64,000 nt of DNA from Aquimarina algicola (GTDB lineage Bacteria; Bacteroidota; Bacteroidia; Flavobacteriales; Flavobacteriaceae): the NCBI RefSeq assembly GCF_006443095.1, contig NZ_VFWZ01000005.1:372001-436000 (forward strand), read 5' to 3'. Below are positions 15,311-24,604 of the stretch, one piece after another; positions within the stretch are counted from its first letter, which is position 1; the number at the start of each line of letters is the position of its first letter. Both the position numbers and the translations under genes were made by a program. The notes below the pieces were generated by a model. That model did not search any database, was not told the origin of the DNA, and worked only from the letters and a program-made list of their open reading frames with translations.

Positions 15311-18300
15311 TTATTCATTAACAAGAACCCATTCTCCTTTTTCAATTAGAGGGATAGCTTGTTTGTATTTCAAAGTTTTATTTTCGCCACTCATTACATG
15401 TTTGATTGTGACTTTGTCATTTCTTCCAATCTTTGGTTGTTCTCTTACAATAGTTTCTGTGACTTGAGGACGCTGTTGTGTTTGCCCTACGGCTCTATTT
15501 TGCTCTGCACGCTCATCCATATTAGGGATTTCTTCTTTGGTAGTCTCCAAATTTTCTCTTCTGCGTACTTTTCGAGCTTCAGAAATATCTTGAGTATTTC
15601 CTGTCGGAAGTTCTCCCTTAAACAAGAAAGAAATTACATCTTTGTTAACATCTTCTATCATTGCTTTAAACAATTCGAAGGCTTCGAATTTATAAATTAG
15701 CAATGGATCTTTTTGTTCATGAACAGCTAATTGTACACTCTGTTTTAATTCATCCATCTTACGAAGATGCGTTTTCCAAGCATCGTCGATAATAGCAAGT
15801 GTTATATTTTTTTCAAAATCAGTAATTAACTGTTTACCTTCTGTTTGATATGCTTTTTCTAGATTGGTTGCAACATTAAGGCTTTTTACACCATCTGTAA
15901 AAGGCACTAAAATTCTTTCGTAATTGCTAGCAGGATCTTCGTATACTTGTTTAATAACAGGAAAAGCAGTTTCTGCATTACGTTTCATTTTATCCTGATA
16001 ATGCTCATATGCAGCTTTGTAAACTTCTCCTGCAATTTTTTGAACATCTTTTTTCTCAAAATCTTCTACAGTAACTGGACTACTCATAGAGAAGTAACGG
16101 ATTAATTCGAATTCAAAATTCTTAAAATCCTGAGCCAGTTTATTAGATTCTGTGATAACTTCTACAGTATCATATATCATATTGGCAATATCAACACGCA
16201 GTCTCTCTCCAAATAAAGCATGATAACGTCTCTTATAAACAACTTCACGTTGCGCATTCATTACATCATCATATTCTAGTAGTCGTTTACGAACTCCAAA
16301 GTTGTTTTCTTCAACTTTTTTCTGAGCTCTTTCTATAGATTTGGAAATCATAGAATGTTGTATTACTTCTCCTTCTTTCAATCCCATTCTATCCATCATT
16401 TTTGCGATTCGTTCCGAACCAAAAAGACGCATAAGGTTATCTTCTAAAGATACATAGAATTGTGAACTTCCCGGATCTCCCTGTCGACCAGCACGACCAC
16501 GTAACTGCCTATCTACACGACGCGAATCATGACGTTCTGTACCTACAATAGCGAGACCTCCGGCAGCCTTAACTTCGTCTGATAATTTAATATCAGTACC
16601 ACGACCTGCCATATTGGTTGCTATAGTTACCATTCCGGTGTTACCTGCTTCTGCAACAATATCTGCTTCTTTTTTATGAAGTTTAGCATTCAAAACGTTA
16701 TGAGGAATCTTTCTTATGGTAAGCATTCGACTTAAAAGTTCTGAAATTTCTACCGAAGTAGTACCAATTAGAACAGGTCTTCCTGCTTTTGATAACTCGG
16801 TAACCTCTTCTATAACAGCGTTATATTTTTCACGCTTAGTTTTGTAAACCAAATCTTCTCTGTCATGTCTTGCAATAGGTCGGTTTGTTGGAATTTCAAC
16901 AACATCTAGTTTATAGATTTCCCAAAGTTCTCCCGCCTCTGTCACAGCAGTACCGGTCATACCTGATAACTTGCCATACATACGGAAATAATTTTGCAAT
17001 GTTACAGTTGCAAAAGTTTGTGTAGCATCTTCGATCTTTACATTTTCTTTTGCTTCTATTGCTTGATGTAATCCATCACTGTATCGACGACCATCCATGA
17101 TACGTCCTGTTTGCTCGTCAACTATTTTTACTTTATTATCGATAACTACATATTCTACATCTTTTTCAAATAAAGAATACGCTTTTAATAATTGGCGTAA
17201 GGTGTGAATTCGTTCACTTTTTATACTATAATCTCTAAAGAGTTCTTCTTTCTTTTCTGCTTCTTCCTCTTTGGATAACTCTAGTTTTTCAATTTTAGCG
17301 ATTTCCATACCTATTTGTGGCAGAACAAAGAAATCAGGATCATCTTTACCAGAAAGGTACTCTACACCCTTGTCGGTAAGATCAATTTGATTATTTTTTT
17401 CTTCTATAACGTAGTATAAATCAGCATCAATTTTATGCATTTCGCGGTTATTATCCTGCATATAGAAGTTTTCTGTTTTTTGAAGTAGCTGTTTTACTCC
17501 TTCTTCACTTAAAAACTTAATAAGTGCTTTGTTTTTTGGTATACCGCGATACACTTGTAATAATTTGAATCCTCCCTCTTTATTATCTCCTTCTTTGATT
17601 AATTTCTTGGCTTCTGCAAGTACAGTGGTAAGGTATTTTTGTTGTACAGAAACTACATCAGAAATTTTAGGCTTCAGCATATCAAATTCATGTATGTCAC
17701 CTTTAGGAATTGGGCCCGAAATAATTAGAGGTGTTCTGGCATCATCTATCAATACAGAGTCTACTTCATCTATAATTGCATAATTGTGCTTTTTTTGTAC
17801 AAGGTCTTCAGGTGCATGAGACATATTATCACGCAAGTAATCAAAACCAAATTCGTTATTTGTACCATAAGTAATATCAGCATTATATGCAGCTCTTCGC
17901 TCTTCTGAATTAGGCCTATGATTATCGATACAATCTACGGTAAGCCCATGAAATTGAAATAAAGGTGCCATCCACTCGCTATCTCGACGTGCCAGATAAT
18001 CATTTACAGTTACAAGATGTACTCCATTACCAGATAAGGCGTTAAGATATACAGGTAGTGTGGCAACCAGAGTTTTACCTTCACCTGTTTGCATTTCTGC
18101 AATTTTACCTTGATGTAAGGAAATACCACCTATAAGTTGTACATCATAGTGTACCATATCCCATTTTACTTCTTTACCCGCAGCATCCCAACTCGTAGAC
18201 CATATTGCTTGATCATTATCTAATGTTATATAATCTTTTGAGCCTGAGAGCTCACGATCATAAGCAGATGCAGTTACTGTTATAGTATCATTATTAGCGA

Positions 18301-18667
18301 ATCGTTTTGCTGTCTCTTTTACCACTGCAAACGCTTCGGGAAGTATTTCTTCTAATGTCTTTTCTGTAATAGAATACGCTTCGTCTTTTAGTTTATCAAT
18401 CTCACCATAGATATCTTCTTTTTGATCGATATCGTCGGTGTTATTAGCCTCTTCATTAAGTTTATCTATTTTGGTATTAATTTCGGCACGAGCGTCATTA
18501 ATTTTATTCTTAAACTCAATGGTTTTATTACGTAACTCGTCATCAGACAGTTTTTCTAAAGTCTTTTCGGCTTTTTTGATGAGTTCAACTTTGGGTTGAA
18601 TCTCTTTGATATCCTTTTTGGATTTATCTCCGACAAAGACTTTGAGTACAGAATCTAGAATTCCCAT
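15311..18667 (-). CDS. secA: Preprotein translocase ATPase SecA
   Basis: This 1118-residue motor drives preproteins through SecYEG. It has the Walker A GEGKT (195-199), [19 protein letters not shown] (DEAD-type motif II and its neighbour), and the NBD2 motif [24 protein letters not shown]. It is about 200 residues longer than the E. coli protein, with much of the excess before Walker A (about 60-150), as is usual in Bacteroidota. The C-terminal CxCxSGxxxxxCH zinc site used to bind SecB in proteobacteria is absent; the protein ends instead in a conserved-looking [20 protein letters not shown] segment. It is transcribed alone. Confidence 0.98.
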   Translation of the reverse strand: MGILDSVLKVFVGDKSKKDIKEIQPKVELIKKAEKTLEKLSDDELRNKTIEFKNKINDARAEINTKIDKLNEEANNTDDIDQKEDIYGEIDKLKDEAYSITEKTLEEILPEAFAVVKETAKRFANNDTITVTASAYDRELSGSKDYITLDNDQAIWSTSWDAAGKEVKWDMVHYDVQLIGGISLHQGKIAEMQTGEGKTLVATLPVYLNALSGNGVHLVTVNDYLARRDSEWMAPLFQFHGLTVDCIDNHRPNSEERRAAYNADITYGTNNEFGFDYLRDNMSHAPEDLVQKKHNYAIIDEVDSVLIDDARTPLIISGPIPKGDIHEFDMLKPKISDVVSVQQKYLTTVLAEAKKLIKEGDNKEGGFKLLQVYRGIPKNKALIKFLSEEGVKQLLQKTENFYMQDNNREMHKIDADLYYVIEEKNNQIDLTDKGVEYLSGKDDPDFFVLPQIGMEIAKIEKLELSKEEEAEKKEELFRDYSIKSERIHTLRQLLKAYSLFEKDVEYVVIDNKVKIVDEQTGRIMDGRRYSDGLHQAIEAKENVKIEDATQTFATVTLQNYFRMYGKLSGMTGTAVTEAGELWEIYKLDVVEIPTNRPIARHDREDLVYKTKREKYNAVIEEVTELSKAGRPVLIGTTSVEISELLSRMLTIRKIPHNVLNAKLHKKEADIVAEAGNTGMVTIATNMAGRGTDIKLSDEVKAAGGLAIVGTERHDSRRVDRQLRGRAGRQGDPGSSQFYVSLEDNLMRLFGSERIAKMMDRMGLKEGEVIQHSMISKSIERAQKKVEENNFGVRKRLLEYDDVMNAQREVVYKRRYHALFGERLRVDIANMIYDTVEVITESNKLAQDFKNFEFELIRYFSMSSPVTVEDFEKKDVQKIAGEVYKAAYEHYQDKMKRNAETAFPVIKQVYEDPASNYERILVPFTDGVKSLNVATNLEKAYQTEGKQLITDFEKNITLAIIDDAWKTHLRKMDELKQSVQLAVHEQKDPLLIYKFEAFELFKAMIEDVNKDVISFLFKGELPTGNTQDISEARKVRRRENLETTKEEIPNMDERAEQNRAVGQTQQRPQVTETIVREQPKIGRNDKVTIKHVMSGENKTLKYKQAIPLIEKGEWVLVNE

Positions 18668-18857
18668 AATTTATGGTATGTGTTTAAATGAGATGTTGGT
18701 TTCAAAAAAACTAACTTAAATGACAAGGTAAATATTGTCAAGATTACGTTAATTGTTATTGTAAATGAAGCCAAAGCTTTCTCGAGACCTCATTTTAAGG
18801 TCTGTATTATACAATTGTTTTTTATTATAAATTGATCAAAAGCTTACCAATTTACAC

Positions 18858-18880
18858 AAAAAAAAGCCTCTTTCGAGACT
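18858..18880 (-). terminator. Terminator of the DUF2795 gene
   Basis: On the minus strand AGTCTC, a GAAA loop, then GAGGCT is followed by eight T. It lies 22 nt after the DUF2795 stop. Confidence 0.8.
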
Positions 18881-18901
18881 TTCTACTATTTCTTCGTTTT
18901 G

Positions 18902-19123
18902 TTAGTATTCATCCTCATTCCAAAGATAATCTTCGTCTGTAGGATAATCAGGCCAAATTTCCTCTATAGAATCATAAGAATCTCCTTCATCTTCAATAGC
19001 TTGTAAGTTTTCTACAACTTCTAGAGGTGCTCCTGTACGAATTGCATAATCGATCAATTCGTCTTTTGTAGCAGGCCAAGGCGCATCGCTCAAATATGAT
19101 GCTAGTTCTAAAGTCCAATACAT
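18902..19123 (-). CDS. DUF2795 family small acidic protein
   Basis: This 73-residue soluble protein begins MYWTLELASYLSDAPWPATKDELIDYAIRTGAP, which matches the DUF2795 pattern (LxxAPWPATKxELIxYAxRxGAP). The C-terminus is very acidic with several Trp and Tyr. DUF2795 proteins are short and widespread in Bacteroidota and their role is unknown. A good promoter lies just upstream (19147-19176) and a terminator just after, so it is its own unit between secA and the adenosyltransferase. Confidence 0.92.
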   Translation of the reverse strand: MYWTLELASYLSDAPWPATKDELIDYAIRTGAPLEVVENLQAIEDEGDSYDSIEEIWPDYPTDEDYLWNEDEY

Positions 19124-19146
19124 ATTTCTTACTGGTTTATTTTTTG

Positions 19147-19176
19147 CAAAAATAATTTTTTAGTTTAAAAAGTCAA
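19147..19176 (-). promoter_or_regulatory. Bacteroidota promoter of the DUF2795 gene
   Basis: On the minus strand TTG (19176-19174), 19 nt, then TATTTTTG (19154-19147) matches the -33/-7 pattern. The start codon lies 24 nt after the -7 box. Confidence 0.65.
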
Positions 19177-19260
19177 GTAAAAAATTAATTATTTAAACAA
19201 TAATTATAAGAACGTAATCGCAAAAAGAGTTTTGTTAATGATTTAACAGTTTATTTGGAA

Positions 19261-19833
19261 TCAACTTTTTGAAGGAATCCATTTTATCTCTTCTGCTTTT
19301 AGATCATGTGACAACTTTCGTGCCAGCACAAAAAGATAGTCAGATAGTCTATTTAAATACTGTAACGTAGATGCTTCAAAGGGTTCTAAATCGTATAAGG
19401 CGGTTGCTAAACGTTCAGCTCTTCTACATACGCATCGAGTTATATGACAGAATGACACAGTTTGATGACCGCCTGGTAAAACAAAATGCGTCATTGGAGG
19501 TAATGCATCATTCATAGTATCGATCTCTTTTTCTAGCAATTCGATATGATCGTTACTGATTGTGGCAATATTTAACCTTTTTTGACCGCTTTTTAAAATT
19601 GCTTTTTCAGGATCTGTCGCCAAAACAGCACCAACTGTAAAGAGTTTGTCTTGAATATTCATCAAAATATCTTTATGATGTTGATCAATGTCTTGATCTC
19701 TAATAAGGCCAATATAAGAGTTGAGTTCATCAACAGTGCCATAGCTGTCTATTCTAATATGATGTTTTGGTACTCTTGTACCTCCAAATAAAGCTGTGGT
19801 ACCTTTATCACCTGTTTTTGTATATATTTTCAT
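19261..19833 (-). CDS. PduO-type ATP:cob(I)alamin adenosyltransferase
   Basis: This 190-residue cytoplasmic enzyme transfers the adenosyl group of ATP to reduced corrinoid to make coenzyme B12. The N-terminal MKIYTKTGDKGTTALFGGTRVPK is the ATP-binding loop of the PduO family. VDELNSYIG and CRRAERLATAL in the four-helix bundle are further hallmarks. Length is normal. With MeaB at 5.1 kb this points to an adenosylcobalamin-dependent methylmalonyl-CoA mutase pathway in the cell. A 55-residue membrane protein gene lies 21 nt upstream on the same strand and is probably co-transcribed. Confidence 0.95.
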   Translation of the reverse strand: MKIYTKTGDKGTTALFGGTRVPKHHIRIDSYGTVDELNSYIGLIRDQDIDQHHKDILMNIQDKLFTVGAVLATDPEKAILKSGQKRLNIATISNDHIELLEKEIDTMNDALPPMTHFVLPGGHQTVSFCHITRCVCRRAERLATALYDLEPFEASTLQYLNRLSDYLFVLARKLSHDLKAEEIKWIPSKS

Positions 19834-19854
19834 TAAAAATTCGTTTTTGACTCC

Positions 19855-20022
19855 TTATTTTTTGTCTTTCTTTTTCAAGTAATTTTTTCTGAAATTTCGC
19901 TGATCCCGATGATACAATTTGTTTTTATTGCGTTTGTTATTCCATGATACCAAAAAGAACAACACAGCAATTATAATGATAAGTATGATAAGCTGTATTT
20001 CTTCAGAAAGCGCATCGAGCAT
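19855..20022 (-). CDS. Small single-pass membrane protein (55 aa)
   Basis: The minus-strand frame from ATG (20022-20020) to TAA (19857-19855) encodes 55 residues. It has a short acidic N-terminus (MLDALSEE), one membrane helix (about 9-26, rich in Ile/Leu) and a very basic C-terminal tail of about 28 residues ending KKKDKK. The positive-inside rule places the tail in the cytoplasm. The stop lies 21 nt before the adenosyltransferase start, which suggests one transcript. It is too short for usual gene callers. No family is recognised, and the strong topology pattern is the main support. Confidence 0.55.
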   Translation of the reverse strand: MLDALSEEIQLIILIIIIAVLFFLVSWNNKRNKNKLYHRDQRNFRKNYLKKKDKK

Positions 20023-20360
20023 AATAAATTTCTTTTAGGGTAAAATTAGAAAAATTATTATTGAAGTCGTCTTGACTTTTTGTTTTTAACCGAAAATGAG
20101 ATAAAATTTGTACAGATGAGGCTCTTTTTGAAGTGTATAGTTGCGATAAAGACAAAAAAGTAACGATATATGGGCAGATTTTAACCGTTTTTTAGGAAAT
20201 AGAAAAAGTCAGGGTGACTTCATTGTTCCTTTATTTTTAAGATGATAAGTTAACGCAACTTAAATATTAATTCTTAAGAATCAGGAAGAAAAAACTACTT
20301 TAATCAAAAAAGTTTACTGTAGGTTTTTAACAAATTAAAAAACCTTAAATTTGTAGTGTG
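20023..20360. other. Divergent intergenic region
   Basis: This 338-nt AT-rich spacer lies between the 55-aa membrane protein gene and recR. The only feature I can support is the recR -7 box at 20346-20353. Confidence 0.4.
20346..20353 (+). promoter_or_regulatory. -7 box of recR
   Basis: TAAATTTG matches TAnnTTTG exactly. A weak TTTTT lies 17 nt upstream at 20324-20328. The ATG at 20361 follows 7 nt later, so the message may be leaderless. Confidence 0.5.
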
Positions 20361-20981
20361 ATGGAATTTTCTTCAAAATTATTAGAAAATGCGGTGTATG
20401 AGATGTCTCAATTGCCCGGGATAGGAAAACGAACTGCATTACGACTGGTTTTACATTTATTAAGACAGCCAAAAAACCAAACGGCACAATTGGTTAACGC
20501 ATTAGAAACTTTGCGTGAGGATATTAAGTTTTGTAGTAATTGTCATAGTATTAGCGATACAGAAATATGTGATATCTGTAGCAATCCGGCTCGTAATAAA
20601 AATATAATTTGTGTTGTCGAAGATATACGTGATGTGATGGCTATAGAAAGTACAGGACAATACAGAGGATTGTATCATGTACTGGGAGGAAAAATAAGTC
20701 CACTTGATGGAATAGGCCCACAAGAACTTACGATTAATTCTCTAGTAGAAAAAGTAAAATCAGGTAAAGTAGAAGAATTAATATTTGCGCTCAGTGCAAC
20801 TATGGAAGGCGATACCACTAATTTTTATATTTATAAACAATTAGAAGGGATTGAAGTAAAAACCTCTACCATAGCAAGAGGAATTGGAGTAAATGATGAA
20901 CTCGAATATGCTGATGAAGTTACTTTGGGGAGAAGTATTCTTAATAGAATTCCATTTGAAAATGCATTGAAGAGTTCGTAG
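20361..20981 (+). CDS. recR: Recombination mediator RecR
   Basis: This 206-residue protein works with RecF/RecO in loading RecA at gaps. It has the N-terminal helix-hairpin-helix ([19 protein letters not shown]), the zinc finger C-x2-C-x9-C-x2-C ([16 protein letters not shown]), a Toprim segment ([15 protein letters not shown]) and the GGxISPLxGIGP motif. ATG 20361 is preferred to the GTG at 20358. Length is normal. The gene is followed after 139 nt by the E2 gene. Confidence 0.97.
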   Translation: MEFSSKLLENAVYEMSQLPGIGKRTALRLVLHLLRQPKNQTAQLVNALETLREDIKFCSNCHSISDTEICDICSNPARNKNIICVVEDIRDVMAIESTGQYRGLYHVLGGKISPLDGIGPQELTINSLVEKVKSGKVEELIFALSATMEGDTTNFYIYKQLEGIEVKTSTIARGIGVNDELEYADEVTLGRSILNRIPFENALKSS

Positions 20982-20990
20982 TTTTTGATG

Positions 20991-21014
20991 TGTAATTACT
21001 ATTGAATAATTACA
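20991..21014 (+). repeat. Inverted repeat after recR
   Basis: TGTAATTA (20991-20998) and TAATTACA (21007-21014) form a perfect 8-bp stem with an 8-nt loop, 10 nt after the recR stop. It has no T run, so it is at best a weak terminator or an RNA-stabilising hairpin. Confidence 0.4.
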
Positions 21015-21120
21015 TAGAAAATGCTTTTAAATAAATTTTAATAAAGAAAAAATAATTAAAAAGTATAATTTTAATTAAATTCGCAAAAAACATAATATTT
21101 AAACACTTTTTATTAAGGAT

Positions 21121-22470
21121 ATGGCAAAATTTGAGCTTAAACTTCCAAAAATGGGTGAGAGTGTTGCAGAGGCAACAATTACAACTTGGTTAAAAGAAGT
21201 TGGAGATACTATCGAGATTGATGATGCGATTGTAGAGATTGCAACAGACAAAGTCGATAGTGAGGTGCCTAGTGAGGTAGAAGGTGTCTTGGTTGAAAAA
21301 CTTTTTGATGTTGATGATGTAGTACAAGTAGGACAAGCAATTGCTGTGATAGAGACTGATGGTGAAAGTGCAGATGTGGTGAATGAAGAATCATCGGTAG
21401 TAGAAGCAGAAACAGCTCCCGAAGAAGCAAAAATTTTAGAAACAGAAATAGAAGAGACCGTAGTTTCTACCTCTGGAAAAACTATAGATTTCTCAGAAGG
21501 AAGCAAATTTTATTCTCCATTGGTTAAGAATATAGCTTCTGCTGAAGGAGTATCTTTAGAAACACTAGAAACTATTCCGGGAACAGGAAAAGACGGTCGT
21601 GTTACTAAAAATGATATTCTGAAATATGTTGAGAACCGTAATAATGGTACTGTTCAGGAAACAGTTCAGACAACCAAAAAAGAAGTAGCGCAACCCGAAA
21701 AAGTTGCTCCTGTTGCCAAAAAAGAAGAAGTTTCAAAAGCAACACCTATTACTGCATCTGGAGAAGATGAAATCATAGAGATGACTCGTATGGGGAAACT
21801 TATTTCTCATCATATGATTGATTCTGTGCAAACGTCTGCTCATGTGCAATCTTTTATAGAAGCAGATGTTACTAATATTTGGAACTGGAGAAAGAAAGTA
21901 AAAGCTGATTTTATGAAGAGAGAAGGAGAAAATCTTACATTCACTCCAATCTTTATGGAAGCTGTTGCCAAAGCAATAAAAGATTTTCCTATGATTAATA
22001 TTTCTGTTTCCGGAGATACTATCATCAAAAAGAAAAATATTAATCTTGGTATGGCTGCCGCTCTACCTGACGGAAATTTAATTGTTCCTGTTATCAAAAA
22101 TGCAGATCAGTTAAATTTGGTAGGAATGACAAAATCTGTAAATGATCTTGCAAATCGTGCCAGAAACAACCAGTTAAAACCTGATGATATTCAAGGTGGG
22201 ACGTATACTGTAACCAATGTTGGTACATTTGGTAGTATTATGGGAACACCTATTATTAATCAACCACAGGTAGGGATTTTAGCACTTGGAGCTATTAGAA
22301 AAGTTCCTGCAGTAATTGAAACTCCAGATGGCGATTTTATAGGTATCCGATATAAAATGTTCTTATCTCATTCTTATGATCACAGAGTTGTAAATGGAGC
22401 ACTTGGAGGACAATTTGTACAGCGAGTAAAAGACTATTTGGAAGCTTTTGATGTAAATCGAGGATTTTAA
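21121..22470 (+). CDS. 2-oxoacid dehydrogenase E2 (dihydrolipoamide acyltransferase)
   Basis: This 449-residue core subunit of a 2-oxoacid dehydrogenase complex moves the acyl group from lipoate to CoA. It has one N-terminal lipoyl domain (about 1-77) with the modified lysine in TDK44VDSEV. An acidic linker follows, then the peripheral-subunit binding domain (about 131-168, SPLVKNIASAEGVSLETLE...GKDGRVTKNDIL), a second linker, and the catalytic domain (about 218-449). The active-site motif is HSYDHRVVNGA with His421. The type, branched-chain or pyruvate, is not certain. No E1 or E3 gene is adjacent. Confidence 0.93.
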   Translation: MAKFELKLPKMGESVAEATITTWLKEVGDTIEIDDAIVEIATDKVDSEVPSEVEGVLVEKLFDVDDVVQVGQAIAVIETDGESADVVNEESSVVEAETAPEEAKILETEIEETVVSTSGKTIDFSEGSKFYSPLVKNIASAEGVSLETLETIPGTGKDGRVTKNDILKYVENRNNGTVQETVQTTKKEVAQPEKVAPVAKKEEVSKATPITASGEDEIIEMTRMGKLISHHMIDSVQTSAHVQSFIEADVTNIWNWRKKVKADFMKREGENLTFTPIFMEAVAKAIKDFPMINISVSGDTIIKKKNINLGMAAALPDGNLIVPVIKNADQLNLVGMTKSVNDLANRARNNQLKPDDIQGGTYTVTNVGTFGSIMGTPIINQPQVGILALGAIRKVPAVIETPDGDFIGIRYKMFLSHSYDHRVVNGALGGQFVQRVKDYLEAFDVNRGF

Positions 22471-22494
22471 AAGAAACTAAATATTAAATTATAG

Positions 22495-22527
22495 AAGCCA
22501 TGATAGAAGTATCGTGGCTTTTTATTT
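22495..22527 (+). terminator. Terminator of the E2 gene
   Basis: An 11-bp stem (22495-22505 with 22510-22520, one G-U pair) has a 4-nt loop and a TTTATTTT tail, 24 nt after the stop. Confidence 0.88.
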
Positions 22528-22653
22528 TACTTATATTTTAACCTGATAATCATCGAGGTTTAAATAATACCTCCTAAGCTTCTTAAAAGTTTAAAATATA
22601 TTAGTTTGATGATAGTACTTCATAAGTTTTACCCCTTGAAAGAATTAACTTTT

Positions 22654-23010
22654 TCAAAAAACACTATCTCTTTTTCTAGATGCTTTATTATGATTAACAT
22701 CTATTGTCTCTAATTCATCATTAACAATTAGATCATAAGTATACTTTGATTCTACATCAGACAAAGGGATAAGAATCAACATTTGTACTGTATCATTGGG
22801 AGGTATTTTTTTTATAATAGGCCTTTGTGCGCTTCTTCGATAGCCAGTAGGATTTACCTTCAAAAATACGCTTTTGCTAGTGTTTGTATTATTTTGAACG
22901 TATAAAACAGTGCGCTTTTTTTGCTTTTTCTCTATTAATACTACTTCTTTTTGTTGTGCATAAGAAAAATATGAAATCATTAACAGTATTGCCCACAGTA
23001 CCCTTTTCAT
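22654..23010 (-). CDS. Secreted hypothetical protein
   Basis: The start is taken at ATG 23010, giving 118 residues, because MKRVLWAILLMISYFSYAQQ is a clean signal peptide. An upstream in-frame ATG at 23046 would bury it. The mature part is beta-rich with RTVLYVQNNTNTSKSVFLKV and a basic C-terminus. The pattern of hydrophobic strands suggests a small periplasmic Ig-like fold, but no family is recognised. It follows the terminator of the outer membrane protein gene at 23146. Confidence 0.6.
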   Translation of the reverse strand: MKRVLWAILLMISYFSYAQQKEVVLIEKKQKKRTVLYVQNNTNTSKSVFLKVNPTGYRRSAQRPIIKKIPPNDTVQMLILIPLSDVESKYTYDLIVNDELETIDVNHNKASRKRDSVF

Positions 23011-23072
23011 TATTGTATGATTTTCGTTTTTATAAAGATAACCCAATAATTATTAGCGATGATAAAATGATC

Positions 23073-23124
23073 AAAAAAGCTTACTAGAAGATGACAATTT
23101 TCAAAATATTTCTTCTAGCAAGCT
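23073..23124 (-). terminator. Terminator of the gene at 23146-24021
   Basis: On the minus strand 14-nt arms (23124-23111 with 23091-23078, one mismatch) enclose a 19-nt loop and run into a T6 tract (23073-23078). It lies 22 nt beyond the stop. Confidence 0.75.
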
Positions 23125-23145
23125 ATTCTATAATTTATGAATTAT

Positions 23146-24021
23146 TTACTTTTTAGATTTTGTATGTTTTTGATGCCCAGGTTCATAAATGAGTCTTAAA
23201 AAACTACTTAATCTTTCGTTTTCTCTGCTGATTGGTATTCCGGTAACTATACCGATCAGCAAATTTTCTGCTATTGCTACTCTCATTTGTGGTCTAATAA
23301 CCATATCAAAATTATTTTTTTCTATGGCTTTATTTACCTCAATACCAATAAAATTTTTTGTGCCAGAAATCATGTAATGAATGTTACTATTGATTTGCCA
23401 ACTTGTATCTGTTGTATTGCTTTCAAAATGATGAGAAATTGCAGGTCCTGTATATAATAATGAATGAAAATTATTTCCTAAGCGTTTTGCTGTTATAAAA
23501 AATGGATTATATACATTACCTTGTATTAGTGTTTGATCATCATAGAATCTAAATTCTGCAAGTTCAAATTCATGTATGTATCCTAAAGCCATACTCATTC
23601 CATATTTTTTGGATACATAAAAAGAATATTGTGCAGCCAATTTTAAGCTATTTAAATTGTTCCCTGGAGCAGCTCCATTATGATTTGAGGGATAAAAAGA
23701 AAATGGTAGTTCTACTTCTAGACCTAATCTGTCAGCAGGAGCCCATTCATATTCAATTAATGCAGAGTATTCATCATAATCGCTATTATCTGTAAGTCCT
23801 AAGCCTATATTCCATTCTTTTTCACCTTTACGAGCTCCAAGGTCACGAATCAAATCAATGAATAAAGGTTCTGCATGTAGTACCTTTTCTGGTTCGTTTT
23901 GGTTTTTATTTTCTTTGTTATTTAAACTGTTATTTTCAATGTTTTGTTCACTTTTTTGAGCAAAAGAATTCGTAAGGCATATCAATACAAAGATTGATGT
24001 CCTTATAATATTTATAGTCAT
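23146..24021 (-). CDS. Putative outer membrane beta-barrel protein (HAEPL...DLIRDLGARKGEKEWN family)
   Basis: This 291-residue protein has an N-terminal signal (ends near SFAQ) and a polar Asn/Lys/Glu-rich linker. The conserved segment HAEPLFIDLIRDLGARKGEKEWNIG comes next, at about residues 49-73. The rest alternates hydrophobic and polar residues with aromatic strand ends, as in an outer membrane barrel of about 10-12 strands. I recall homologues sometimes mislabelled as a purine biosynthesis enzyme, but nothing in this sequence supports that. The gene at 24112 lies 90 nt upstream on the same strand, and the two may form a unit. Confidence 0.65.
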   Translation of the reverse strand: MTINIIRTSIFVLICLTNSFAQKSEQNIENNSLNNKENKNQNEPEKVLHAEPLFIDLIRDLGARKGEKEWNIGLGLTDNSDYDEYSALIEYEWAPADRLGLEVELPFSFYPSNHNGAAPGNNLNSLKLAAQYSFYVSKKYGMSMALGYIHEFELAEFRFYDDQTLIQGNVYNPFFITAKRLGNNFHSLLYTGPAISHHFESNTTDTSWQINSNIHYMISGTKNFIGIEVNKAIEKNNFDMVIRPQMRVAIAENLLIGIVTGIPISRENERLSSFLRLIYEPGHQKHTKSKK

Positions 24022-24111
24022 TTTAATTTGTTTTTTGAAAAGATATTTTGAATAAAGCCTTGCTCGGATATCTTTGTGAAATCCGAATGCAAAGAATACT
24101 GTAAAAACAAA

Positions 24112-24501
24112 TTAAACTTCTGGTGGAGGGAAATCTACTTCTTGATAAATCAGATATAGGTGATCTAAGTAGAATGAATTTTTAGGTTTTTTAATACTGC
24201 GAAAAGAAAAAAGATTTTCTGTCTCGCAAAGATTAATGATAAAATGATCAATTGTTTTATGCTGTTTTAGCATACTTTGCTTTTCACTATCACTTTCTTC
24301 ATATTCTGGTATAGCATGTTCATATCCTAAAATCTTTTCTACAAAAATCTCAATAATACTCTCTTGGTCATTGAAATTTAAATTTTCAGGAACAGCATCT
24401 GATACAATATCAGGAGCATCAACACATATATTAAGCATATAGAAAGCCATAAGGCTCCAGAAAAATTTGAGATATTTACTTTTCTTTATGTGCAAATACA
24501 T
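24112..24501 (-). CDS. Hypothetical protein with NICVDAPD motif
   Basis: This 129-residue protein begins with a basic hydrophobic N-terminus (signal or anchor, ending near MLNICVDAPD). A conserved-looking acidic block follows, ENLNFNDQESIIEIFVEKILGYEHAIPEYEESDSE, then a basic C-terminal part. From memory, similar small proteins occur in Bacteroidota next to heavy-metal efflux genes, but no efflux gene is visible here. It sits upstream of the outer membrane barrel gene and downstream of the metal ABC operon. The function is unknown and the signal peptide is atypical. Confidence 0.55.
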   Translation of the reverse strand: MYLHIKKSKYLKFFWSLMAFYMLNICVDAPDIVSDAVPENLNFNDQESIIEIFVEKILGYEHAIPEYEESDSEKQSMLKQHKTIDHFIINLCETENLFSFRSIKKPKNSFYLDHLYLIYQEVDFPPPEV

Positions 24502-24604
24502 GTGATTAAATATACCATTAATTTCTTATCATGGATTATGGTAAATATGAATATTATCTTAATTTTTAATTAACTGAATCACTAATATGACATGTGTTTT
24601 TTGA

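Noticed and set aside
18786..18806. Hairpin AGACCT/AGGTCT between secA and DUF2795 as a terminator
   Set aside because: The stem is short, no T run follows directly, and the DUF2795 gene already has a better terminator at 18858.
23146..24021. Purine biosynthesis enzyme label for the HAEPL family protein
   Set aside because: The sequence has a signal peptide and barrel-like strands, and none of the motifs of that enzyme.
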